DNA of 64,000 bases from Mycobacterium sp. E183 (GTDB lineage: Bacteria; Actinomycetota; Actinomycetes; Mycobacteriales; Mycobacteriaceae). The translations under genes and the position numbers were made by a program. The stretch's first letter is position 1; the number at the start of each line of letters is the position of its first letter. Below the pieces are notes generated by a model that ran no database searches, was not told the DNA's origin, and worked only from the letters and a program-made list of their open reading frames with translations. The stretch lies in assembly GCF_001667735.1 (NCBI RefSeq), contig NZ_LZJN01000204.1, positions 87,669-151,668 on the forward strand, read 5' to 3'. Below are positions 32,676-40,698 of the stretch, one piece after another.

Positions 32676-33260
32676 CTAGAACTTGTAGTAAGGCGCCAGG
32701 TCGTTGGCGCGCTGCAGATTGGTGGACATGCAGTCCACCTCGGGATTGGAGTAGACCGTCGAGTAGTACAGCGCCTGCTGCAGCACGCCGTAGCTGGTCT
32801 TGAACACGGTCATGCAGGAGTAATACCAGTAGCTGTTGTGGTATGTCGGCTTGAGCACCCAGTACTGCGCGGCGCGGTGGCCCGCGATCGTCGTCTCGAC
32901 GGCGTCGGGCGGCAGCGTCTCCTCGTAGGTGCGCCAGATGATCGGCTCGACGGCCACCTGGTAGTTACCCGCGTCGAAGTGGCAGCGCAGGCCGTCTTCG
33001 TGTTCGGGCGGTGTGAATCCCAGCCCGAGCCGCTGGATCACGTCGAACGGGATGTCCTCGCACGCGTCGAAGGGGCGCGGGTCGGTGGTCGCCACGATCG
33101 GGCTCTTCATCGTGGTCTCCATCGGCGCCGCGGTCGAGCGCAGCTCGACGCGCCCACCGCCCTCGGGCCCCGGCGCGGCCCCCAGCCATCCCGCGGTGCC
33201 TGCTACGGCCGCTGCGACCAGGGCGCCCACCGCCCCGATCAGACGCACCTTGGCGAACAC
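32676..33260 (-). CDS. exported DUF3558-like protein (Rv2799 type)
   Basis: A 194-residue product with an N-terminal hydrophobic segment (FAKVRLIGAVGALVAAAVAG) and a mature part containing RPFDACEDIPFDVIQRLGL, GLRCHFD and CMSTNL: three Cys in the order seen in DUF3558 proteins. I chose GTG 33260 with AGGGGG about 6 nt upstream; the frame is open to 33323 but lacks a ribosome site. It lies 27 nt upstream of the CocE-type gene. Its function is unknown; it is probably periplasmic or membrane-anchored. Confidence 0.6.
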   Translation of the reverse strand: MFAKVRLIGAVGALVAAAVAGTAGWLGAAPGPEGGGRVELRSTAAPMETTMKSPIVATTDPRPFDACEDIPFDVIQRLGLGFTPPEHEDGLRCHFDAGNYQVAVEPIIWRTYEETLPPDAVETTIAGHRAAQYWVLKPTYHNSYWYYSCMTVFKTSYGVLQQALYYSTVYSNPEVDCMSTNLQRANDLAPYYKF

Positions 33261-33393
33261 GACACCCCCTGACGGCTCGGCGCTCCTTTGCCGGGAGTGT
33301 ACAAGTCGCGTCGGTGAGGCCACAGGGAAACAAGAACACGTTCTAATGCCGCGGGCAAGGGCCGGTCCTGGCCGGCCCGCGACCGCGGGTCAT

Positions 33394-33399
33394 TAGGCT
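33394..33399 (+). promoter_or_regulatory. candidate -10 element (TAGGCT) for the phosphoesterase-pptT-truB operon
   Basis: TAGGCT ends 8 nt before the GTG at 33408, with no ribosome site, consistent with a leaderless transcript. Confidence 0.35.
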
Positions 33400-33407
33400 G
33401 GTTAATC

Positions 33408-34385
33408 GTGGCTGGTCAAAATGCGGGGCACGAATCGCCCAACGGGGGACAACCGACGCTGTGGGCCGTCTCCGACCTGCACACCGGGCACCTCGGCAAC
33501 AAGCCCGTCACCGAATCCCTGCACCCGTCCTCGCCGGACGATTGGCTGATCGTCGCCGGCGACGTCGCCGAACGCACCGACGAGATCCGCTGGGCGCTTG
33601 ACCTGCTGCGCCGCCGATTCGCGAAGGTGATCTGGGTGCCCGGCAATCACGAGCTGTGGACCACCACCCGCGACCCGGTGCAGATCTTCGGCAAGTCCCG
33701 CTATGACTACCTGGTCAACATGTGCGACGAGATGGGCGTCGTCACCCCCGAACATCCCTTCCCGGTGTGGACCGAGCGCGGCGGCCCCGCCACGATCGTG
33801 CCGATGTTCCTGCTCTACGACTACAGCTTCTTGCCCGAGGGTGCGACGAGCAAAGCGGAGGGCCTGACCATCGCGCGGGAGCGCAACGTCGTCGCCACCG
33901 ACGAATTCCTGCTCTCGCCGGAGCCGTACCCGACCCGGGAGGCCTGGTGCCGGGAGCGGCTCGCCGCCACTCGGGCCCGCCTCGAGCAACTCGACTGGAT
34001 GACGCCGACGGTTCTGGTGAACCATTTCCCGATGGTGCGCGAACCCTGCGACGCGCTGTTCTATCCCGAGTTCTCGCTGTGGTGCGGAACCACCAAGACC
34101 GCCGACTGGCACACGCGATACAACGCCGTCTGTTCGGTCTACGGCCACCTGCACATCCCGCGGACCACCTGGTACGACGACGTGCGCTTCGAGGAGGTGT
34201 CGGTGGGCTACCCGCGGGAATGGCGGCGCCGCAAGCCGCACAGCTGGTTGCGCCAGGTGCTGCCCGACCCGCAGTACGCGCCGGGCTACCTCAACGACTT
34301 TGGCGGCCATTTCGAGATCACCCCCGAGATGCGGCAGCAGGCCGCGCAGTTCCGGGAACGGTTGCGGCAGCGGCAGTCCCGATGA
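33408..34385 (+). CDS. pptH: metallophosphoesterase (PptH/Rv2795c type)
   Basis: A 325-residue calcineurin-like phosphoesterase with SDLHTGHLG, GDVAERTDE, GNHELW, NHFPM and GHLHIP in order, the complete dinuclear metal site. In M. tuberculosis the gene next to pptT encodes a 4'-phosphopantetheine hydrolase that counters PptT (PptH). The close coupling here (ATGA with pptT) supports the same opposing pair. GTG at 33408. Confidence 0.87.
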   Translation: MAGQNAGHESPNGGQPTLWAVSDLHTGHLGNKPVTESLHPSSPDDWLIVAGDVAERTDEIRWALDLLRRRFAKVIWVPGNHELWTTTRDPVQIFGKSRYDYLVNMCDEMGVVTPEHPFPVWTERGGPATIVPMFLLYDYSFLPEGATSKAEGLTIARERNVVATDEFLLSPEPYPTREAWCRERLAATRARLEQLDWMTPTVLVNHFPMVREPCDALFYPEFSLWCGTTKTADWHTRYNAVCSVYGHLHIPRTTWYDDVRFEEVSVGYPREWRRRKPHSWLRQVLPDPQYAPGYLNDFGGHFEITPEMRQQAAQFRERLRQRQSR

Positions 34386-35062
34386 CCGAGCAGTTGCTGG
34401 TCTCCTCGGTACTGCCCGACGCGCGCGAGCTGGCCTACTCCGAGCTGTATTCCGACCCGCCCGATCTGGCCCCGCTGCCCGAGGAGGAGCCGCTGATCGC
34501 CAAGTCGGTCGCCAAGCGGCGCAACGAGTTCATCACCGTCAGGCACTGCGCCCGCGTGGCGATGGGCGAACTCGGCCTGCCGCCGGTGCCGATCCTCAAG
34601 GGCGACAAGGGCGAACCGTGCTGGCCCGACGGCGTGGTGGGCAGCCTCACCCACTGCACCGGCTACCGCGGCGCGGTCGTGGGCCGCACCGAGGCGGTGC
34701 GCTCGCTGGGCATCGACGCCGAACCGCACGACGTGTTGCCCGACGGCGTGCTGAACGCGATCAGCCTGCCCGAGGAGCGCCACGAGATGGCGGCGCTGCC
34801 CGCGGGCCTGCACTGGGACCGAATCCTGTTCTGCGCCAAGGAGGCAACGTACAAGGCCTGGTTTCCATTGACCAAGCGCTGGCTGGGTTTCGAGGACGCC
34901 CACATCGTGTTCGACCTCGACCCGCCCGACGGCGGGACGACCGGGGTGTTCGTGTCCAAGATCCTGATCGACGGGCAGGCGCTCGACGGGCCACCGCTGA
35001 CCGCGCTGCGGGGCCGGTGGTCGGTGGAGCGGGGACTGGTGCTGACCGCCATCGTGCTATGA
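34382..35062 (+). CDS. pptT: 4'-phosphopantetheinyl transferase PptT
   Basis: Sfp-type enzyme activating carrier-protein domains of type I polyketide synthases and siderophore peptide synthetases (mycolate, DIM, mycobactin pathways). 226 residues. The magnesium site is in GIDAEP (about 112-117) and FCAKEATYKAW (about 155-165). Phosphopantetheine-binding VGSLTHCTGYRGAVV precedes it. ATG at 34382 overlaps the phosphoesterase stop and truB overlaps its own. Confidence 0.95.
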   Translation: MTEQLLVSSVLPDARELAYSELYSDPPDLAPLPEEEPLIAKSVAKRRNEFITVRHCARVAMGELGLPPVPILKGDKGEPCWPDGVVGSLTHCTGYRGAVVGRTEAVRSLGIDAEPHDVLPDGVLNAISLPEERHEMAALPAGLHWDRILFCAKEATYKAWFPLTKRWLGFEDAHIVFDLDPPDGGTTGVFVSKILIDGQALDGPPLTALRGRWSVERGLVLTAIVL

Positions 35063-35952
35063 CGTCGAGCCCTGCCGGCCCTGGGTTGGTCATCGTCGAC
35101 AAACCGGCCGGGATGACCAGTCACGACGTGGTGGGGCGCTGCCGTCGCATCTTCGCCACCCGCAGGGTGGGGCACGCCGGGACGCTGGACCCGATGGCCA
35201 CCGGCGTGCTGGTGATCGGCGTGGACCGCGCCACCAAGATCCTCGGCCTGCTGACGGCCGCTTCCAAGTCGTACGCCGCCACCATCCGGCTCGGGCAGAC
35301 CACGTCCACCGAGGACGCCGAAGGGGAAGTGCTGCACAGCGTTTCGGCCGCGCACCTGACGCGCGGGGAGATCGACACCGCGGTCGCCGGCCTACGCGGT
35401 GAGATCGACCAGGTGCCGTCGGCGGTGAGCGCCATCAAGGTGGACGGCCGCCGCGCCTACCGGCTGGTTCGCGAGGGCCAGGCCGTCGAACTCGCGGCCC
35501 GGCCGGTCCGCATCGACCGCTTCGAGGTGTGCGACGTTCGCTCCGATGGTCCCTTCGTCGACGTCGACGTGGAAGTCGACTGCTCGTCGGGCACCTACGT
35601 TCGCGCCCTGGCCCGCGACGTCGGCGCCGCACTCGGCGTGGGCGGACATCTGACGGCCCTGCGGCGCACCCGCGTGGGCCGCTTCACGCTGGAGCGGGCC
35701 CGTTCGCTCGAAGACCTGGCCGAGCGGCCCGCCCTGTCCTTGACCCTGGACGAGGCGTGCCTGCTGGTCTTTCCGCGGCGCGAGCTGACCGCCGAGGAGG
35801 CCGAGGCCGCGGCCAACGGGCGAGGCCTCTCGCCGGCGGGCATCGACGGCGTCTACGCCGCCTGCGACGCCGGCGGCCGGGTGATCGCGCTGCTGCGCGA
35901 CGAGGGCTCGCGGACCAAGTCGGTGGTGGTGATCCGCCCGGCGACGCTGTAG
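35059..35952 (+). CDS. truB: tRNA pseudouridine-55 synthase
   Basis: Makes pseudouridine 55 in the T-loop of tRNAs. 297 residues. The catalytic Asp is in HAGTLDPMATGVL; VDKPAGMTSHDVV is the N-terminal motif and SGTYVRALARDVG the third. A C-terminal PUA-like region is present. ATG at 35059 overlaps the pptT stop (ATGA). Confidence 0.95.
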   Translation: MTSSPAGPGLVIVDKPAGMTSHDVVGRCRRIFATRRVGHAGTLDPMATGVLVIGVDRATKILGLLTAASKSYAATIRLGQTTSTEDAEGEVLHSVSAAHLTRGEIDTAVAGLRGEIDQVPSAVSAIKVDGRRAYRLVREGQAVELAARPVRIDRFEVCDVRSDGPFVDVDVEVDCSSGTYVRALARDVGAALGVGGHLTALRRTRVGRFTLERARSLEDLAERPALSLTLDEACLLVFPRRELTAEEAEAAANGRGLSPAGIDGVYAACDAGGRVIALLRDEGSRTKSVVVIRPATL

Positions 35953-36026
35953 CGAAGGGTCCCCATCGAGCGCCCGGTGGGGTTAAGTTGCACACTGGGG
36001 GCCTGAGCCGCTGGAAAGGGACAAAG

Positions 36027-37217
36027 ATGTCTAACAAGGTGTACGTCGTCGGCGTCGGCATGACGAAGTTCGAGAAGCCGGGCCGCCGCGAAGGCTGGGA
36101 CTACCCCGACATGGCGCGCGAGTCGGGCACCAACGCGCTCACCGACGCGGGCGTCGACTACCGCGAGGTGCAGCAGGGCTACGTCGGCTACGTCGCCGGC
36201 GATTCGACGTCCGGGCAGCGCGCCCTCTACGAACTGGGCATGACGGGAATTCCGATCGTCAACGTCAACAACAACTGCTCGACCGGCTCCACCGCGCTCT
36301 TCCTGGCGGCCCAGGCCATCCGCGGCGGGATCGTCGACTGCGCCATCGCGCTCGGCTTCGAGAAGATGCAGCCCGGTTCGCTGAGCGGCGGAGCCCAGGA
36401 CCGCGAATCGCCGATGGGCAAGCACGTCAAGGCGATGGCCGAGATCGACGAGTTCGCCATGCCCGTCGCGCCCTGGATGTTCGGCGCCGCGGGCCGCGAG
36501 CACATGCGCCAATACGGCACCACCGCAGAGCATTTCGCGAAAATCGGCTACAAGAACCACAAGCACTCGGTCAATAACCCGTTCGCGCAGTTCCAGGAGT
36601 CCTACACGCTCGACGACATCCTGGCGGCGCGGATGATCTCCGACCCGCTGACCAAGTTGCAGTGCTCGCCCACCTCAGACGGTTCCGGCGCGGCGATCCT
36701 GGCCTCGGAGAGCTTCGTCGACAGCCGTGGGCTGGCGGGCCAGGCCGTGGAGATCGTCGGTCAGGCGATGACGACCGACTTCGAGTCGACCTTCGACGGA
36801 AGTGCCAAGAACCTGATCGGCTACGACATGAATGTCCAAGCGGCCCAACAGGTTTACCACCAGTCCGGGTTGGGGCCCGAGGACTTCCAGGTGATCGAGC
36901 TGCACGACTGCTTCTCGGCCAACGAATTGCTGCTATACGAGGCGCTGGGGCTGTGCGGCCCGGGTGAGGCGCCCAAGCTGATCGACAACGGCGACACCAC
37001 CTACGGCGGGCGGTGGGTGGTCAACCCCTCGGGCGGCCTGATCTCGAAGGGTCACCCGCTTGGCGCCACCGGGCTGGCGCAATGCGCCGAGCTGACCTGG
37101 CAGCTGCGCGGCACCGCGGACAAGCGTCAGGTCGAGAACGTCAGCGCCGCACTGCAACACAACATCGGTCTGGGCGGCGCGGCCGTCGTGACCGCCTACC
37201 AGCGCGCCGAGCGCTGA
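36027..37217 (+). CDS. ltp1: lipid-transfer protein/thiolase (SCP-x type)
   Basis: A 396-residue thiolase-superfamily protein closely resembling Ltp1 (Rv2790c). Nucleophile Cys is in NNNCSTGS, and HDCFSANELL and SKGHPLGATG bring the active-site His and CoA contacts. Sterol-carrier-protein-x thiolases cleave or retro-aldol branched acyl-CoAs, such as steroid side chains. ATG at 36027; GGAAAGGGA is 7-15 nt upstream. The upstream open frame reaches back into truB but is not coding. M. tuberculosis has fadE21 next; here a hairpin repeat follows instead. Confidence 0.92.
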   Translation: MSNKVYVVGVGMTKFEKPGRREGWDYPDMARESGTNALTDAGVDYREVQQGYVGYVAGDSTSGQRALYELGMTGIPIVNVNNNCSTGSTALFLAAQAIRGGIVDCAIALGFEKMQPGSLSGGAQDRESPMGKHVKAMAEIDEFAMPVAPWMFGAAGREHMRQYGTTAEHFAKIGYKNHKHSVNNPFAQFQESYTLDDILAARMISDPLTKLQCSPTSDGSGAAILASESFVDSRGLAGQAVEIVGQAMTTDFESTFDGSAKNLIGYDMNVQAAQQVYHQSGLGPEDFQVIELHDCFSANELLLYEALGLCGPGEAPKLIDNGDTTYGGRWVVNPSGGLISKGHPLGATGLAQCAELTWQLRGTADKRQVENVSAALQHNIGLGGAAVVTAYQRAER

Positions 37218-37236
37218 CGGGCGGCTAGCTCGAATG

Positions 37237-37337
37237 GCGGCGACCCGCGGCGCCCGGCTTCGCCGCGCTTGCGATCGCCGCTAGCTCGAATGGCGGCGAC
37301 CCGCGGCGCCCGGCTTTGCCGCGCTTGCGATCGCCGC
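37237..37337. repeat. two tandem copies of the hairpin repeat between convergent genes
   Basis: Copies at 37237-37281 and 37293-37337, period 56 bp, start GCGGCGACCC and end GCGATCGCCGC; the GCGGCGA/TCGCCGC arms pair. They match the 7429-7584 units at most positions, with matched arm changes (G-T-G/C-A-C versus G-C-G/C-G-C) that keep base pairing. As at the first site, the block lies between convergent genes and its last base is the first of the minus-strand stop (TAG of mntR). Confidence 0.8.
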
Positions 37338-38029
37338 TAGCCGACCACCCAGATCGCCCGCGCGGCCGGGCTGCCCAGGTCGACCGTCGTCTCGGCGCCA
37401 TCGCCCGAGTCGATCGCCACCGAGATCATGCCGGCGAATTCCCGACGGGTCAGGACCCGCAGCCGGGAGTCGAGGTTGATGCCGACGTCGGCGAAATAGC
37501 GCAGCATCTGCGGGTCGGCGTCGGAGATGCGGGCGACCGTTCCGGCGTCGCCGTCGTCGCACGCCCAGAGCTGACGCGCCGGCGGGGTGGGCACCTGCCC
37601 GTCCGAGGCCGGGATGGGGTCGCCGTGCGGGTCGCGCTGCGGGAACCCCAGCTTGGCGTCGATGCGGGCGACCAGCCGGTCCGACACCGCATGCTCGAGC
37701 ACTTCGGCCTCGTCGTGCACCTCGTCCCAGCCGTAGCCGAGCTCGTTGACCAGGAAGGTCTCCAGCAGCCGATGCCGGCGCACCATGGCCAGCGCCGCGC
37801 GCCTGCCGGCCTCGGTCAGCGAAACCGCGCCGTATTTCTCGTGGTCGACCAGGCCCTGTTCGGCCAGTTTGCGGATCGACTCCGAGGCGGTGCTGGCCGA
37901 CACCCCGATCTTCTCGGCCAGCATCTTGGTGCTGACCTTTTCCACCGACCATTCCTGCGCGTTCCAGATGGCCTTCAGATAGTCCTGGCCGACCGCGGTG
38001 AGACCGCCACGCTCTTCGTCAGCCTTCAC
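37337..38029 (-). CDS. mntR: manganese/iron-dependent repressor MntR (SirR, DtxR family)
   Basis: A 230-residue DtxR-family regulator. N-terminal winged helix (KMLAEKIGVSASTASESIRKLAEQGLVDHEKYG, seen as two shorter blocks), the dimerisation/metal domain with RRHRLLETFLVNELGY and HDEAEVLEHAVSD, and a C-terminal FeoA/SH3-like domain (about 150-230). The homologue Rv2788 represses manganese importers. GTG at 38029 matches the M. tuberculosis N-terminus; a TAAACT element lies 8 nt upstream and GCCTAAA beside it resembles a DtxR half-site, so leaderless, self-regulated expression is possible. Confidence 0.9.
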   Translation of the reverse strand: MKADEERGGLTAVGQDYLKAIWNAQEWSVEKVSTKMLAEKIGVSASTASESIRKLAEQGLVDHEKYGAVSLTEAGRRAALAMVRRHRLLETFLVNELGYGWDEVHDEAEVLEHAVSDRLVARIDAKLGFPQRDPHGDPIPASDGQVPTPPARQLWACDDGDAGTVARISDADPQMLRYFADVGINLDSRLRVLTRREFAGMISVAIDSGDGAETTVDLGSPAARAIWVVG

Positions 38030-38117
38030 ACCGAGAGAGTTTAGGCAACCCACGCCTGATCGTGTGCTCCTCGACACCGTCGCGCATGCGGATCTCCCGG
38101 CGGGGGGCCGCGCGCCG

Positions 38118-38123
38118 TAGGCT
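38118..38123 (+). promoter_or_regulatory. candidate -10 element (TAGGCT) for a leaderless ribF transcript
   Basis: TAGGCT ends 7 nt before the ribF GTG and no ribosome site is present. Confidence 0.4.
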
Positions 38124-38130
38124 TGCGGTC

Positions 38131-39108
38131 GTGCAGCGGTGGCGCGGCCAAGACGAGATTCCCACGGACTGGGGCAGGTGTGTGCTCACCATCGGTGTTT
38201 TCGATGGGGTGCACCGGGGCCACGCCGAGCTGATCGCGCATGCGGTGAAGGCCGGCCGCGCCCGCAACGTCCCGACGGTGCTGATGACCTTCGACCCGCA
38301 CCCGATGGAAGTGGTCTACCCGGGCAGCCATCCGGCGCAGCTGACGACGCTGACGCGACGCGCCGAGCTGGTCGAGGAGATGGGCATCGACGTCTTCCTC
38401 GTGATGCCGTTCACCAGCGATTTCATGAAGCTGACCCCGGAGCGCTACGTCCACGAGCTGCTGGTGGAGCACCTGCATGTGGTGGAGGTCGTGGTGGGGG
38501 AGAACTTCACCTTCGGCAAGAAGGCGGCCGGCAACGTCGAGACGCTGCGGCGCGCGGGGGACCGGTTCGGGTTCGCGGTGGAGGCGATGTCCCTACTTTC
38601 GGAGCACCACAGCAACGAGACGGTGACGTTCTCGTCCACCTACATCCGGTCCTGCGTCGACGCCGGTGACGTGGTGGCGGCCATGGAGGCGTTGGGCCGT
38701 CCGCACCGGGTCGAGGGTGTGGTCGTCCGGGGCGAGGGGCGCGGCATGGAGCTGGGGTTCCCGACCGCCAACGTGGCGCCGCCGATGTATTCGGCGATCC
38801 CGGCCGACGGCGTGTACGCCGCCTGGTTCACCCTGCTCGGCCACGGGCCGGTGACCGGCACCGTCGTGCCGGGCGAGCGCTACCAGGCCGCGGTGTCGGT
38901 CGGCACCAACCCGACCTTCTCCGGGCGCACCCGCACCGTCGAGGCCTTCGTCCTGGACACCACCGCCGACCTCTACGGTCAGTACGTGGCGTTGGACTTC
39001 GTCGCGCGCATCCGCGGGCAGCACAAGTTCGACTCGGTGAAGGACCTCATCGACGCGATGGGCAAAGACACCGAACGGGCCCGCACCACCCTGTCGGCCC
39101 AGGACTGA
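38131..39108 (+). CDS. ribF: bifunctional riboflavin kinase/FAD synthetase
   Basis: Converts riboflavin to FMN and then FAD. 325 residues. The N-terminal FMN adenylyltransferase part has TIGVFDGVHRGH and SSTYIRS; the C-terminal riboflavin kinase has GFPTAN and VSVGTNPTF. GTG 38131 gives MQRWRGQDEIP, matching M. tuberculosis; the open frame extends to 38062 without coding character. Divergent from mntR by about 100 bp. Confidence 0.95.
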   Translation: MQRWRGQDEIPTDWGRCVLTIGVFDGVHRGHAELIAHAVKAGRARNVPTVLMTFDPHPMEVVYPGSHPAQLTTLTRRAELVEEMGIDVFLVMPFTSDFMKLTPERYVHELLVEHLHVVEVVVGENFTFGKKAAGNVETLRRAGDRFGFAVEAMSLLSEHHSNETVTFSSTYIRSCVDAGDVVAAMEALGRPHRVEGVVVRGEGRGMELGFPTANVAPPMYSAIPADGVYAAWFTLLGHGPVTGTVVPGERYQAAVSVGTNPTFSGRTRTVEAFVLDTTADLYGQYVALDFVARIRGQHKFDSVKDLIDAMGKDTERARTTLSAQD

Positions 39109-39120
39109 TCCGCGGAAGCG

Positions 39121-39606
39121 TCAGGAGGCGATCAGGTCGTCGATCTGGTTGATGGCCGACGACGCACCCTCCACGACGCCCATGTCCAGCACCTGTCGAA
39201 GCGCCTCGGCGGAGGAGTAGGCGCTCACGTAGGTCGCGCGGGTGCCGCCGTCGTGCTCGGCGAACGTGTACACGTTCCTCGAGACCGGCAGGTCGGGGTT
39301 CGGGTTGAAGTCCGCGTCGGCGAAGCCGTCGAGGAACGAGAAGCTCGTCGGCTCATCGACGGCCGTGATCTCCCAGTACCCGGCGTACTTCTCCCCGTCG
39401 GGGCCGGTCATGAAGTACGTCGTGCGGCTGCCGGGCGTGAGGCTGTGGTCGACGATGGTCGCCGGGTGGGACGGCGGCCCCCACACCCTCTCCAGCTGAC
39501 GAGGGTCGGCGTAGACCTGCCAGATTCGGGCCGGCGGAGCGGCGAAGTCCGCGGTGATGGTCAGCGTCAGGTTCTCGGGGTCGTGCCGGACGTCGGTCAC
39601 GGGCAT
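39121..39606 (-). CDS. SRPBCC/AHSA1 family protein
   Basis: A 161-residue START-like ligand-binding protein of the activator of Hsp90 homologue 1 group. Hallmarks: APPARIWQVYADPRQLERVWGPP at the start of the fold and the C-terminal helix QVLDMGVVEGASSAINQID. It is 3 nt downstream of an ArsR-family repressor gene, a pairing seen in many actinobacteria, where the SRPBCC protein is the regulated target. Ligand unknown. ATG at 39606. Confidence 0.85.
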   Translation of the reverse strand: MPVTDVRHDPENLTLTITADFAAPPARIWQVYADPRQLERVWGPPSHPATIVDHSLTPGSRTTYFMTGPDGEKYAGYWEITAVDEPTSFSFLDGFADADFNPNPDLPVSRNVYTFAEHDGGTRATYVSAYSSAEALRQVLDMGVVEGASSAINQIDDLIAS

Positions 39607-39609
39607 GGT

Positions 39610-39951
39610 TCAGTCCTCCTGGGTTGGGTCGGATGCGATGAGGTCGTCGACGCGTGCGATGCGATCGCGCCAGAGGAGCTCCAATTCGGTGAGCATGGCG
39701 GCCACCGACCGCACGGCCGTCACGTCGCCGCTGGCCAGCTGCTCGCGACCGCTTCGTCGTTTGGTGATCAGTCCGGCCTTTTCCAGCACGACGACATGCT
39801 TTTGCACCGCCGCGAAGCTCATGTCGTACTTGAGTGCCAGCGCGGAAACCGAGTGTTCCCCGGCCAGCGTTCGGCGCATGATGTCGCGCCGGGTTCGGTC
39901 GGCGAGCGCGTGGAACAGGGCGTCCACCCGGTCCTCCTGGTCTACGGTCAC
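39610..39951 (-). CDS. ArsR-family transcriptional repressor
   Basis: A 113-residue winged-helix regulator (FHALADRTRRDIMRRTLAG, then SVSALALKYDMSFAAVQKHV as recognition helix). No Cys metal site is present, so it is not a metal sensor. GTG at 39951 lies just beyond a perfect-arm palindrome (39961-39980) that should be its operator. -10-like TAGGTT ends 6 nt before the GTG, implying a leaderless message with autorepression. The SRPBCC gene follows. Confidence 0.87.
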   Translation of the reverse strand: MTVDQEDRVDALFHALADRTRRDIMRRTLAGEHSVSALALKYDMSFAAVQKHVVVLEKAGLITKRRSGREQLASGDVTAVRSVAAMLTELELLWRDRIARVDDLIASDPTQED

Positions 39952-39960
39952 CCGTCCAAC

Positions 39961-39988
39961 CTACAACCAAATGGTTGTAGATTGTCAA
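39961..39988 (-). promoter_or_regulatory. promoter and operator of the ArsR-SRPBCC operon
   Basis: CTACAACCAAATGGTTGTAG (39961-39980) pairs over 18 of 20 positions. On the minus strand it sits between TTGACA (39988-39983) and TAGGTT (39963-39958), spacing 19 nt, so repressor binding would hide the promoter core. Confidence 0.7.
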
Positions 39989-40034
39989 GAGCGCGGCGCT
40001 GGCCTGCGATTTCTGCGCACGTCACCGCCGCTGA

Positions 40035-40040
40035 TAGACT
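40035..40040 (+). promoter_or_regulatory. candidate -10 element (TAGACT) for rpsO
   Basis: TAGACT with TTCTGC 18 nt upstream (40011-40016) lies 83 bp before rpsO, implying a leader of about 75 nt. The -35 match is weak. Confidence 0.3.
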
Positions 40041-40122
40041 CGCCAGCCGATACGGCGTGTGCTGCAGTCCGCGGCGGCCACGCACCAGAGTTTTCGCGGC
40101 ACCGATTGATGGAGATGTTTTC

Positions 40123-40392
40123 GTGGCGCTGACCGCCGAGCAAAAAAAGGAAATCCTGGGCACCTACGGCCTGCACGACACCGACACCGGTTCCCCGGAG
40201 GCGCAGGTCGCGCTGCTGACCAAGCGGATCGCCGACCTGACCGAGCACCTGAAGGTGCACAAGCACGACCACCACTCGCGGCGGGGCCTGTTGCTGCTGG
40301 TCGGGCGCCGGCGCCGGCTGCTCAAGTACGTCGCCCAGATCGACGTCGAGCGGTACCGCTCGCTGGTCGAGCGCCTGGGCCTGCGCCGCTGA
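40123..40392 (+). CDS. rpsO: 30S ribosomal protein S15
   Basis: An 89-residue primary 16S rRNA-binding protein with the standard DTGSPEAQVALLTKRI, HLKVHKHDHHSRRGL and GRRRRLLKYV blocks. GTG 40123 gives VALTAEQKKEIL; GGAGA lies 8 nt upstream. The longer open frame to 39253 is not coding. Encoded ahead of pnp, as in many bacteria. In E. coli S15 binds its own leader; nothing decisive for that is visible here. Confidence 0.96.
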   Translation: MALTAEQKKEILGTYGLHDTDTGSPEAQVALLTKRIADLTEHLKVHKHDHHSRRGLLLLVGRRRRLLKYVAQIDVERYRSLVERLGLRR

Positions 40393-40698
40393 CCCGGGTC
40401 TACTGAGCGCTACGCCCGCCCGTGTAGAGTGGGAGCGTTCTGGGCCGGTTCGGCCCGAACGAACGGTGCGGCCACGCAGATCCGCGTGTGCCGTTCCAGC
40501 GTGTCATGACGGGAGCAGCCCAGTCTGTATCGGGCGGTCTTCGGTAGTGGCAGCCGGGCTCCCCGGATCTGGGGCAGGTCGGCCGCTTCGATCGATGGCC
40601 GTAGCCGCATCCAGACTTTTTCCTCTCGTAGGAAGCTCTCGGGTTCAAGCGTGACGACGCGAAAAAGCTGAATACCCAGAGAGGCCGTACGGACACCC
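40393..40698 (+). other. 306-bp rpsO-pnp intergenic region: probable pnp promoter and long leader
   Basis: No convincing gene is present; short open frames on both strands lack coding features. TAGAGT (40425-40430) is a possible -10, and a perfect GGGCCG-GTT-CGGCCC hairpin follows at 40442-40456. The predicted leader is about 260 nt, long enough for RNase-dependent autocontrol as seen for pnp in E. coli. M. tuberculosis has lppU (Rv2784c) at this place; it is absent here. Confidence 0.5.

Noticed and set aside
39253..40122. Long N-terminal extension of rpsO
   Set aside because: S15 is 89 residues and begins at GTG 40123; the extension runs through ArsR/SRPBCC on the other strand.
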